Source: Brevibacillus formosus
GTDB taxonomy: Bacteria; Bacillota; Bacilli; Brevibacillales; Brevibacillaceae
DNA length: 64,000 nt
Reading direction: 5' to 3'
NCBI RefSeq assembly: GCF_003013405.1
Contig: NZ_PXZL01000031.1
Span: forward strand, 27,844-91,843
Shown here: one piece after another, positions 49,873 to 57,478 of the stretch
Layout: each line of letters opens with the position of its first letter
Numbering within the stretch: position 1 is the first letter of the stretch
The notes under the pieces: generated by a model
The model's input: only the letters and a program-made list of their open reading frames with translations
The model's database searches: none
What the model was told of the DNA's origin: nothing
Made by a program: the position numbers and the translations under genes

Positions 49873-50595
49873 ATGAAGGAAGAAGCATATGAAAAAGAAA
49901 CAACTCGTACGAGACGGCTCGGTCCCAGAACGCATCTGTTGGTGCTGGTTATAGCGAGTATCTTGGCCATGACCGTTCGTGATGATATGCAGGTGCATCT
50001 ACTGGTGGCACTAAGTGTAGTGTACTTGGTATGGAATCACCTGTCCAGAAAGGCGTTTCAACTGGTCGTGTTCTATTGCGTGTGCATGGCTTTTGTGTTT
50101 TTCATGCCGAATGCGTTGGCGTTAGGAACGATGAAGCTCATTGTCTACACGATGGTGAGAATGATGCCTGTCATCATGATTGGCGCAGTTCTGATCTATA
50201 CGCCACCTGGCAGTATCATGAGTGCGTTTGAGAAGATGCATGTCCCTAAGCCGATTTTGGTAATGATTTGCATTTTGATCCGATTTTTCCCCGTGGTCAT
50301 TTTGGAAATGAAAGCGATTCGTGACGGAATCCGCGCCAGAGGGATTTTTCCGCATTGGTACAGCGCACTGAAGCATCCGGCCATGGCCTACGAATGTTTT
50401 TTTATGCCATTGGTCGTCCGTTGCCTGAAGCTGTCGTCAGAATTGGCGTCGTCTGCTGAACTCCGCGGTATCGAGTGCACAAACGCGCGGACCTCTATCT
50501 ACCCGGTTGGCTTCAAGATCACAGATGGCATCGTCGTAGGGGTGTATGCGCTGATAGGCTCGGCAATTTACTGGACGGGAGGGATGATTTCGTGA
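49873..50595 (+). CDS. ECF transporter T component (EcfT/CbiQ-like)
   Basis: A 240-aa membrane protein of the CbiQ/EcfT family with about five helices. The two coupling motifs of T components are present: EMKAIRDGIRARGI (the first A-R-G type motif, near 155) and SAELRGIECTNART (A-x-x-R-G, near 200). It links an ATPase pair to a substrate-binding S subunit. The ATG at 49873 follows GTAGGGGTG; the frame is open to 49807 but without a ribosome site. It overlaps the ATPase gene by 4 bp (GTGA). Iron control by Fur suggests an iron chelate, heme or siderophore-like substrate. Confidence 0.8.
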   Translation: MKEEAYEKETTRTRRLGPRTHLLVLVIASILAMTVRDDMQVHLLVALSVVYLVWNHLSRKAFQLVVFYCVCMAFVFFMPNALALGTMKLIVYTMVRMMPVIMIGAVLIYTPPGSIMSAFEKMHVPKPILVMICILIRFFPVVILEMKAIRDGIRARGIFPHWYSALKHPAMAYECFFMPLVVRCLKLSSELASSAELRGIECTNARTSIYPVGFKITDGIVVGVYALIGSAIYWTGGMIS

Positions 50596-52073
50596 TTGAG
50601 CTGAACGACGTCACGTTTCATTATGGACAGGATGATGGAGGACACGATACTGAGACCGGCGTGAAAAATATCAGCTTATCTATAAAAGCCGGACAGTGTG
50701 TCGTGCTATGTGGGCGATCGGGTTGCGGCAAGAGTACGATTATGAGGCTGGTCAATGGTCTTGCACCGAATTTTTATGCCGGACGTCTCACGGGTGAAGT
50801 AAGCATAGGCGGCAAAAGTCCTGCAAGCATGTTGCCCGAAGAACGGACACGGCTAATGGGCGTTGTATTTCAAGACCCCCGTAGCCAATTTTTTATGGAA
50901 ACCGTCCGGGATGAGCTGGCGTTTTCCGCAGAAAACATTGGCATGGCACCAGACGAGATTCGAAGCCGGATGGAAAAACAGGCGAGCCAGCTCGGGATTT
51001 CCCACCTGCTCGATACCTCTTTACATAAGCTGTCCAGCGGGCAAAAGCAACGGGTGGCTATAGCGGCCGCATCCGTTTTGACACCACCACTTCTCTTGCT
51101 GGATGAGCCTACTGCGAATCTGGACGCTTCCTCTACGCAAAACCTGATTGAAATCTTGGGCAAGCTCAAGCAAAACGGTACCACCCTGCTCATCAGCGAG
51201 CATCGGCTAGTTCCTTTTTTACCCGTTGTCGATTTGTTTGTCTGCATGGAAAATGGCCAAATCGCACGGACGTGGACCAAGGACGAGTTCTGCCAGCTGT
51301 CTCATGATGACGTTCGTATGTACGGTCTGCGTCATCCTGACATGAGGCTTCCCGAGACCGCAAAGAAACGGGAGCAGCCAGAGATGTCCGAGTTCATGGT
51401 GGAAGGAAGAGGGCTTAGCTATTTTTATAAAAAGAAAAAAGACGGCATCACCGATATCAACATCTCGCTTCCGCAGGGGAGCGTAACAGCGTTGACGGGA
51501 GAGAACGGTACGGGCAAGACGACACTATGCAAAATTTTATGCGGTCTTCTTCGTGAGCGAAAAGGAACGATTGTCCACCAAGGTCGTAAACTGTCCGTCA
51601 GCAAAAGGCGAGCTGTAAGCTATTTGGTGATGCAGGATGCGGACTACCAGCTCTACGCAGACAGCGTCGGGAACGAAATCGTGTTGGGGAAAATTTTGAA
51701 TGAAGAGCTCCGCGATAAGGCGTATGAAGCGATGGATGCTTTCGGTTTGCGTGAGCTTCGCGATCGGCATCCTGCCTCACTATCCGGTGGAGAGAAGCAG
51801 CGGGTTACGATGGCAGCCGCCTATTGCTCCGAGGCAGAACTGATCGTGCTGGATGAACCGACAAGCGGACTTGACGGCGATGGAGTGCTGAAGGTGGCCG
51901 CATGGGTGAAAAAGCTGGCCGAAGCAGGCAAAACGGTTGTCATTATCACGCATGACCAGATTCTTTCCAAGCTGGCATGTGATCAAGTAGTTGAGCTGCG
52001 GTTTACCCGGGATGTTGAGACGATTTTTGCAGAGCCAGGGCTTCGAACAACGATTGAAACTGCCAATCGTTGA
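50592..52073 (+). CDS. ECF transporter ATPase, two fused nucleotide-binding domains
   Basis: A 493-aa duplicated ABC ATPase. Domain 1 (about 1-235): Walker A GRSGCGKST, signature LSSGQKQRVAIAAAS, Walker B LLLLDEPTANLD. Domain 2 (about 265-490): Walker A GENGTGKTT, signature LSGGEKQRVTMAAAY, Walker B LIVLDEPTSGLDGDG. Both domains carry the short extra C-terminal helix region of EcfA proteins. The GTG at 50592 overlaps the EcfT stop and has GGGAGGG upstream; the ORF extension to 50475 lies inside ecfT and is wrong. No S-component gene follows, so the substrate-binding subunit must come from elsewhere. Confidence 0.85.
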   Translation: MIELNDVTFHYGQDDGGHDTETGVKNISLSIKAGQCVVLCGRSGCGKSTIMRLVNGLAPNFYAGRLTGEVSIGGKSPASMLPEERTRLMGVVFQDPRSQFFMETVRDELAFSAENIGMAPDEIRSRMEKQASQLGISHLLDTSLHKLSSGQKQRVAIAAASVLTPPLLLLDEPTANLDASSTQNLIEILGKLKQNGTTLLISEHRLVPFLPVVDLFVCMENGQIARTWTKDEFCQLSHDDVRMYGLRHPDMRLPETAKKREQPEMSEFMVEGRGLSYFYKKKKDGITDINISLPQGSVTALTGENGTGKTTLCKILCGLLRERKGTIVHQGRKLSVSKRRAVSYLVMQDADYQLYADSVGNEIVLGKILNEELRDKAYEAMDAFGLRELRDRHPASLSGGEKQRVTMAAAYCSEAELIVLDEPTSGLDGDGVLKVAAWVKKLAEAGKTVVIITHDQILSKLACDQVVELRFTRDVETIFAEPGLRTTIETANR

Positions 52074-52128
52074 CAGATGAAAAAGCATGTGATAGGATGG
52101 TCACAACTTATCAGGGACGGAGGGTTAC

Positions 52129-52401
52129 GTGTGGCAAATTAATTTTTCGATACTTTATTCGCACAACACAATCGATGAAATAGTGAGAAAAGGCTATGTT
52201 GTGTGCATACGAATCGGAAAATGGATTGCCGCTACGGTAACCCAATTGAACCATGGGCAAATAGGAGTGAGGAAGGCGAGCAAGCGAGATGCCCCCCTCT
52301 ATTTGCATGATCTGCGAAGAGAATGGAACCAATCCTGTACAATCAGATGCTGGTATCTGATGTTCATGGTTTTCGTTTCTTTTCCTTTTTCGATGACGTA
52401 A
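52129..52401 (+). CDS. Possible 90-aa protein of unknown function
   Basis: A frame from GTG 52129 (GGAGG 5 nt upstream) to TAA 52401, which is immediately followed by a terminator hairpin. The translation has hydrophobic ends but no recognisable domain, and codon usage looks poor. It fills most of the 386-bp gap between the ECF ATPase and the esterase. A non-coding leader or small RNA with this terminator is an equal possibility. Confidence 0.3.
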   Translation: MWQINFSILYSHNTIDEIVRKGYVVCIRIGKWIAATVTQLNHGQIGVRKASKRDAPLYLHDLRREWNQSCTIRCWYLMFMVFVSFPFSMT

Positions 52402-52430
52402 GCACAGGCAGCCTAGCCTGTGTTTTTTTA
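52402..52430 (+). terminator. Terminator after the ECF operon region
   Basis: CACAGGC and GCCTGTG around a 6-nt loop, then seven T. Confidence 0.85.
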
Positions 52431-52459
52431 TTTCAGTTCGTTGAGGAGGAAAACTTGCA

Positions 52460-53305
52460 ATGGCAGAACAGATCTTAAAAGTAAATGGTGTGGAAATATG
52501 CGCGGAAAGCTTTGGGAAGCCCACAGATCCGGCGATTTTGCTGATTATGGGAGCCCAGATGTCCATGCTTTGGTGGGAGGAAGAATTTTGTCAGCGAATA
52601 GCCGACGCCGGACGCTTTGTTATTCGTTTTGATAATCGGGATGTCGGACGCTCCACGACCTACGAGGTTGGCCAACCGGGTTATACGTTTGAAGATATGG
52701 CGGATGACGCTGTTCACGTCCTTGATGCATTCGGCGTACAGCAGGCGCACTTCGTTGGTATGTCAATGGGCGGAATGTTGACACAAATGATTGCATTGCG
52801 ACATCCCGAAAGAGTTCGTACCATCACATTGCACGCAACGTCCAATTTTGCTCCTGGCCTACCACCAATCGATGAGAAGCTGATGGAGTTTTTCAGCAAG
52901 ATGGGGGAGATCAACTGGGAGGATGAGCAGGAGGCGTTAGAGGCGGCGGTTGCGAGTTGGAAAGTTCTCAGTGGTTCCAAACATCCTTTTGACGAGCAGC
53001 GCGTTCGTGAATTGGCCCAAATGGATATCGCCAGAAGCAACCATTATGCGAGTAGAAACAACCACGCCTTTGTGACAGCCAGTGAACCGTACCTGTTGCG
53101 GACAGCGGAAATCGCTGTACCAGCTCTCGTGATTCACGGTACAGAAGACTTGCTCATCCCTTTCGCGCATGCCTTACATCTTGCGAACACCATTCCGGGA
53201 GCAGTCTTGCTCACGTTGGAAGGGACAGGGCATGAGCTTCCACGTGGGGATTGGGATGTCGTCATCGAAGCGATTTTGAAGCATACGCAAGAAAAGGAAG
53301 CGTAA
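52460..53305 (+). CDS. Alpha/beta hydrolase (esterase, RdmC/DhaA-like)
   Basis: A 281-aa alpha/beta hydrolase. The oxyanion strand is ILLIMGAQMSMLWWEEEF, followed by VIRFDNRDVGRSTT. The nucleophile elbow is GMSMGG (HFVGMSMGGMLTQMIAL), the acid lies in PALVIHGTEDLLIPF, and the catalytic His is in TLEGTGHELPRG. Similar proteins act as polyketide methylesterases or as general esterases; the substrate here is unknown. GAGGAGG precedes ATG 52460. Monocistronic with its own terminator. Confidence 0.83.
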   Translation: MAEQILKVNGVEICAESFGKPTDPAILLIMGAQMSMLWWEEEFCQRIADAGRFVIRFDNRDVGRSTTYEVGQPGYTFEDMADDAVHVLDAFGVQQAHFVGMSMGGMLTQMIALRHPERVRTITLHATSNFAPGLPPIDEKLMEFFSKMGEINWEDEQEALEAAVASWKVLSGSKHPFDEQRVRELAQMDIARSNHYASRNNHAFVTASEPYLLRTAEIAVPALVIHGTEDLLIPFAHALHLANTIPGAVLLTLEGTGHELPRGDWDVVIEAILKHTQEKEA

Positions 53306-53361
53306 TGACACTTCCTCCTCGTCGCAGAGCGCAAGGTTAAAAACCGAAGAGGGTAACGAAA

Positions 53362-53411
53362 AAAAAACGGAGCGGAAAACAGGAATGAACCCTGCTTTCT
53401 CTCCGTTTTTT
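53362..53411. terminator. Terminator between esterase and butanediol dehydrogenase
   Basis: AACGGAG and CTCCGTT with inner CAGG/CCTG pairs and runs of A and T on either side; useful in both directions. Confidence 0.75.
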
Positions 53412-53476
53412 GTAGCGGAATGGCGTATGTCCTTCTGCGGAAGGACATAGCACGATATTTATGGAATCGTTTTCGG

Positions 53477-54529
53477 TTATGCTCTCGGGCTAACGAGAAT
53501 TTTCACCTGGTTTTTCTCTTTCAGCAGAGCTTCAAAACCGTTCTCCATGATGTCGTCGAGCTTGATGCGCTGGGTGACCAGCTTGTCCGCCGGGAAGAAG
53601 CCCTTTTCCATCAGGCTGATGACGGCAGGAAATACGTCGCGGTAGCCAATGATGCCTGTCATGCTGCGTTCTTTCATGACGATGTGATTCGGCTTGATTG
53701 GCGCTTCTCTTTCGAAGATGCTGACGATCATGATTTGTCCAGCGATTTTGGTAGATTCGATGGCTTGCGTAAGGACAGGAGGCACGCCTGTGACTTCAAA
53801 GGCGATATCTGCGCCGCCGTTTGTCCGGTTGTGAATTTCCTGGACGACGTCGTATTCTTTCGGATCGATGACGATAGCTCCCAGCTCAGCTGCCTTGCTT
53901 TTACGTTCAGGGGACAGCTCTACTGCATAAATCTCAGCTGCACCTGCTGCTTTCAGTGCTTCGATAACAAGCAAGCCGATAGGACCAGCGCCGAATACGA
54001 CAGCTTTGTCACCAGCTTTCAACTGACTCGAACGGACTGCATAAAGGGCCACGGCAGATGGCTCAACAAGAGCGCCTTGCTCATAGGAGAGACTGTCTGG
54101 GATTTTGTGGACCATGTGCTCATCGCAAGCCACGTATTCCGAAAAGCCGCCGCCACCGCCGGCCAAACCGAGGAAGCCCATTTTTTCACAAAGATTGTAT
54201 TTGCCTTGTCTGCAGGCAGCGCATGTTCCGCATGCGAAAACTGGCTCGACAACGACGCGATCTCCAACCTTGATGGTGTTCACGCCTTCGCCGATTTCCA
54301 CTACTTGTCCGGAAAATTCGTGCCCCATTACGATCGGGGCTTTTTCGCCTGTAAGTGGATGTTCAGCTCCCTGTGGGATGAAGATCGGGCCAGCCACGTA
54401 TTCGTGCAAGTCGCTTCCGCAAATCCCGCACCACTCGACTCTGATTTTCACTTTACCTTTGGTCGCAACCGGTTCCGAAATGGTTTCCAAACGGAGGTCT
54501 TTCAAACCGTGCCAACGTAATGCTTTCAT
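53477..54529 (-). CDS. bdhA: Zinc-dependent 2,3-butanediol dehydrogenase
   Basis: A 350-aa zinc medium-chain dehydrogenase with the normal length for (R,R)-butanediol dehydrogenase. CGICGSDLHEY and GHEFSGQVVEIGEGV hold the catalytic zinc ligands, CGTCAACRQGKYNLC carries the four structural-zinc Cys, and VVFGAGPIGLLVIEALKAAG is the NAD loop. It interconverts acetoin and 2,3-butanediol in the cytosol. I prefer ATG 54529 (9 nt after GAGGAG) to the ATG at 54538. It is divergent from a LacI-type regulator with a GGAAACGTTTCC palindrome in its promoter, so it is probably repressed by that protein or by CcpA. Confidence 0.8.
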   Translation of the reverse strand: MKALRWHGLKDLRLETISEPVATKGKVKIRVEWCGICGSDLHEYVAGPIFIPQGAEHPLTGEKAPIVMGHEFSGQVVEIGEGVNTIKVGDRVVVEPVFACGTCAACRQGKYNLCEKMGFLGLAGGGGGFSEYVACDEHMVHKIPDSLSYEQGALVEPSAVALYAVRSSQLKAGDKAVVFGAGPIGLLVIEALKAAGAAEIYAVELSPERKSKAAELGAIVIDPKEYDVVQEIHNRTNGGADIAFEVTGVPPVLTQAIESTKIAGQIMIVSIFEREAPIKPNHIVMKERSMTGIIGYRDVFPAVISLMEKGFFPADKLVTQRIKLDDIMENGFEALLKEKNQVKILVSPRA

Positions 54530-54584
54530 ATCTGCCATCTCCTCGTTCGATTTGGATTCTATATGAAATTCAGCAAGTAAAATA

Positions 54585-54596
54585 GGAAACGTTTCC
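54585..54596. promoter_or_regulatory. LacI/CcpA-type operator palindrome
   Basis: GGAAACGTTTCC is a perfect 12-bp palindrome with central CG, the style of LacI-family and cre sites, 56 bp upstream of the dehydrogenase start. A related GAAAACGATTCC lies at about 54821-54832, between the promoter and start of the LacI gene itself. Confidence 0.6.
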
Positions 54597-54776
54597 GAAA
54601 AATAATATGTCATAAGTTTGGTATCTTGTCAATTTGATTTGCCGGGCGGGGTGTGCAATTGGCAGAGGCGAAGAGGTTGATTCTAGCTAGGTTGAGACGA
54701 TATATAGGTGTTGTGCAACAGGTGCGGAGTTGCCTGCCATGTTTTGCTCACGCCTCGTTACCAGCGGTTTTATGTA

Positions 54777-54785
54777 TGCTATAAT
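54777..54785 (+). promoter_or_regulatory. Extended -10 promoter of the LacI gene
   Basis: TGCTATAAT is a full extended -10 element 71 bp before the TTG start; the -35 region is weak. Confidence 0.5.
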
Positions 54786-54855
54786 AGCGGTAGGAGAATA
54801 CATTTTAGCTCGGAAACATAGAAAACGATTCCGATATGGAAAGGAAAGCAAGGCG

Positions 54856-55887
54856 TTGGATACAAAAAATAAAGTGACAATAGAAGACGTAGCGAAGAAG
54901 GCAGGCGTAGGAATCGCAACGGTATCGAGGGCCATCAATGACAGCGGGGGAATCAGTCCGAAGACGAAAGCGTTGATTCTTGAGGTGATTGACGAGCTGG
55001 GCTTTATTCCAAACACTTCCGCGCAAAGTCTAAAGGTGCGCCAAACCTATCAAATCGCACTGGCTGTCCCTGACATTCGCAATGCGATCATTCCGGATAT
55101 CGCCTGGTCGGTCGAGCAAGCGGCCAAGCAGCATGGCTATCGTGTCGTACAAATTAATACAGCGGGAAATGCCCGAATGGAGCTTGAGACTGTGCGCGAG
55201 GTCAAAAAGCTGCATGTAGACGGGCTGATTATCATGCCGCTCGCCTATCCGAAGACGTTGGTCCAGATGATTAACAAAGCGAGTGTTCCGGTTTCGATCA
55301 TTAACTACGGAAAAAAGCTCGAAGACAATGTGAGAGCGGATGTGGTCAGCATGGCCCGTCAAGAAGGTCGGCTCGTCATGGAGCATTTGATCAAAATTGG
55401 CCGTACGCGAATTGCTTACGCAGGTGCGCCGAAGGACAAGATCGAGGAGCGGTATTTTGCCTATGAGGCGTCGCTTCAGCACATCGATCCTTCGCTGGTG
55501 TACTTTGGTGAGGACTTCTCGTTTGAGACGGGCCTTCGTGCTGCTGATTACTTTTTTAGCCTGAAAAACATGCCGGACGCTATCTATGCGGTCAATGACA
55601 TGGTGGCAATCGGAATCGTGAATCGGTTCAAGGAGCTCGGAGTACGTGTGCCAGAAGAGGTTGCGGTCGTAGGCATTGACAACAATGTGTGGACGACGAT
55701 TACGACCCCGCAGATCAGCTCTGTTTCGATTATGGGGGAAGAAGTGGCACGGCTGGCGACTGAGCTTTTGCTGAAACGGATTCGTGAGCAGGGGGCAGGA
55801 GCGTACGAACGCGTACAGTTCGAGCCGCGGCTGATTGTCAGGGAGTCCAGTGTAGCGATTATCCGTAAATCCTCATTGGATACGTAG
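54856..55887 (+). CDS. LacI-family transcriptional regulator
   Basis: A 343-aa regulator: HTH with hinge (VTIEDVAKKAGVGIATVSRA, INDSGGISPKTKALILEVID) and a periplasmic-binding-protein-like ligand domain (IALAVPDIRNAIIPDIAWSV, YAVNDMVAIGIVNRFKELG, VPEEVAVVGIDNNVWTTI). The open frame reaches to 54730, but TTG 54856 with GGAAAG upstream starts the canonical length; the preceding sequence holds the promoter. It is divergent from the butanediol dehydrogenase, with matching palindromes in both promoters. It is likely a repressor of that gene and of itself; the ligand would be a sugar or acetoin-like metabolite. Confidence 0.85.
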   Translation: MDTKNKVTIEDVAKKAGVGIATVSRAINDSGGISPKTKALILEVIDELGFIPNTSAQSLKVRQTYQIALAVPDIRNAIIPDIAWSVEQAAKQHGYRVVQINTAGNARMELETVREVKKLHVDGLIIMPLAYPKTLVQMINKASVPVSIINYGKKLEDNVRADVVSMARQEGRLVMEHLIKIGRTRIAYAGAPKDKIEERYFAYEASLQHIDPSLVYFGEDFSFETGLRAADYFFSLKNMPDAIYAVNDMVAIGIVNRFKELGVRVPEEVAVVGIDNNVWTTITTPQISSVSIMGEEVARLATELLLKRIREQGAGAYERVQFEPRLIVRESSVAIIRKSSLDT

Positions 55888-55902
55888 AGCATTTTCAGAT
55901 GA

Positions 55903-55957
55903 AAAGCCGAGTGAAAGACAGGTGATCGGTGATGATACCTGACGTTTACTCGGCTTT
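55903..55957. terminator. Long bidirectional terminator between LacI and cyclase genes
   Basis: AAAGCCGAGT and ACTCGGCTTT outer arms with inner ACAGGT/ACCT pairing; 16 nt past the LacI stop and just before the stop of the converging gene. Confidence 0.75.
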
Positions 55958-55961
55958 GGCT

Positions 55962-56699
55962 TTAAGGCAATATGGCAAACGAACGAACAGGAAACCCGGA
56001 GGCTTTTTCAGGCTTTGGTGTAATGTTTACGATGACAGCACCTTTTGCCGGGAGCTTATCGAGATTTTTGAGCAGCTCTACTTGATAGGTGTCTTGATCG
56101 AGGACGAAATATTCACCCAAAAGTGCTCCGTTTTTCCGGTAATCGATCGTCGCATCCGTATCGAAGGTTTCGTGACCGACTGCTTTGATTTGTCTTTCCT
56201 CGAACAAAAATTTCAAAGCCTCCAAGGACCAGCCAGGAGCGTGATTGTTGCCATCTGCATCCTTATTGTTGAAGGCCTCCACATCTGGCCAGCGCTTGCT
56301 CCAATCTGTACGCAAGGCGACGAAGGAGCCGCTCTCAATTTGACCATGCTCGGTTTCAAAATGCAAAATGTCTTCCACGGATAGCGAATAGTCGTTGTTG
56401 GCTTCGGCTTCTTTTGATTTGTCGATGACGACGAGCGGCAATACGAGTTCCTTCAGCTCGATCTCGTCCAAGTAACGCTTGTTGCGCACAAAGTGAATCG
56501 GTGCATCCAAGTGGGTACCGTACTGTCCAGGAAAAGAGAAGCGTTGGGCAAAGAAGCCGTCGTCATGTGTGAACAGCGTTTGGAATTCGGCGGCGTCAAA
56601 GGCGTGGAAGTGCGGGGACTCCGGACCGAATGTGTGCGTGAGATCTACCCATTCTTTTTGTTTTAACAGGGTAATTGCTTGAATTAAATCGTTTGCCAT
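55962..56699 (-). CDS. Cyclase family protein (kynurenine formamidase-like)
   Basis: A 245-aa metal-dependent hydrolase of the cyclase family: WVDLTHTFGPESPHF at the front, the signature GTHLDAPIHF with metal-binding His and Asp, VALRTDWSKRWP, and VGHETFDTDATIDYR. The family includes bacterial kynurenine formamidases and isatin hydrolases; no tryptophan-degradation genes are nearby, so the substrate stays open. GAGGTG lies 6 nt before the ATG. Monocistronic. Confidence 0.82.
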   Translation of the reverse strand: MANDLIQAITLLKQKEWVDLTHTFGPESPHFHAFDAAEFQTLFTHDDGFFAQRFSFPGQYGTHLDAPIHFVRNKRYLDEIELKELVLPLVVIDKSKEAEANNDYSLSVEDILHFETEHGQIESGSFVALRTDWSKRWPDVEAFNNKDADGNNHAPGWSLEALKFLFEERQIKAVGHETFDTDATIDYRKNGALLGEYFVLDQDTYQVELLKNLDKLPAKGAVIVNITPKPEKASGFPVRSFAILP

Positions 56700-56917
56700 G
56701 TGCCCACCTCGTTACCGTTTTTAGAATTTTCACGCTCGTGCAACCAAGTTTATCCAATACTTTATCGCTTCTAATTCCGAGTGTCAATATCGCAATAATA
56801 TGAATGAATGGTTTAACAAATAATAGCAATCGGGAAGAAGCGTTCGAGCATGATTCTGCTATTCTTAAAAGGAGAAGAATGAGTATCATCTATACAAAAC
56901 GTGAAGGAGAAATTCCC

Positions 56918-57334
56918 ATGACAAAAGAGCTTTGGATCAATTTGCCTGTCAAGGATCTCGAAAAGTCCAAATCGTTTTTTGCCGCACTCGGATTCTCTTT
57001 TCATCCCCGCCATGAGAATAGCAAAGATGTAGCGGGCCTATTGATTGGTGAAAAAAACCTATTGGTGATGCTTTTCCCAGAAGCTGCCTTTCAATCGTTT
57101 ACGCAAAATGAGCTGGCAGATACGAAGCGCGGAACAGAAGTGTTGTTTTCGATCGATGCCGAGAGCAGGGAAGCAGTGGATGAATTGGTGAATCAGGTGA
57201 AAGAGGCTGGGGGCACGGTTTTCAGTGAGCCGCGGGAGCATGGTCCGGGGATGTACGGGGCGGGCTTCGCTGATTTGGATGGTCATCGGTGGAATGTACT
57301 GTATATGGATAGGAGACTGATATCGACAGAATAG
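56918..57334 (+). CDS. VOC-family (glyoxalase/bleomycin resistance-like) protein
   Basis: A 138-aa protein with two beta-alpha-beta-beta-beta modules: LWINLPVKDLEKSKSFFAAL, GFSFHPRH, LLVMLFPEAAFQSF, then EVLFSIDAESREAVDELVNQ and YGAGFADLDGHRWNVLYMD. The sequence is of the PhnB/YP_-type glyoxalase branch with reduced metal ligands, common in Bacillota and without known substrate. AAGGAG precedes ATG 56918 by 8-9 nt; the in-frame ATGs at 56804 and 56879 lack such a site. Confidence 0.8.
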   Translation: MTKELWINLPVKDLEKSKSFFAALGFSFHPRHENSKDVAGLLIGEKNLLVMLFPEAAFQSFTQNELADTKRGTEVLFSIDAESREAVDELVNQVKEAGGTVFSEPREHGPGMYGAGFADLDGHRWNVLYMDRRLISTE

Positions 57335-57342
57335 AGAATCGT

Positions 57343-57366
57343 GCCCCTGAGAAATCAGGGGCTTTT
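57343..57366 (+). terminator. Terminator of the VOC gene
   Basis: GCCCCTGA, GAAA, TCAGGGGC and TTTT. Confidence 0.85.
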
Positions 57367-57478
57367 GCATGAACAAGCAAAAAATTCATGTTCTATTAAG
57401 GTTGTATAGAAATGCGATTAAGATTGGTCGTTTACTCTTCTAGAGAAGGAAATAAGGATAAAGGAGAGGAGCAGCCTT

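Noticed and set aside
50475..50591. N-terminal extension of the double ATPase
   Set aside because: It lies inside ecfT; the GTG at 50592 with GTGA overlap and GGGAGGG is the proper start.
53420..54520. 366-aa open frame on the plus strand
   Set aside because: It is exactly antisense to the butanediol dehydrogenase, has no ribosome site and a His/Asp/Phe-rich composition typical of a shadow frame.
54730..54855. 42-residue N-terminal extension of the LacI regulator
   Set aside because: The stretch contains the extended -10 promoter and operator-like sequence; the LacI HTH normally starts within ten residues of the N-terminus.
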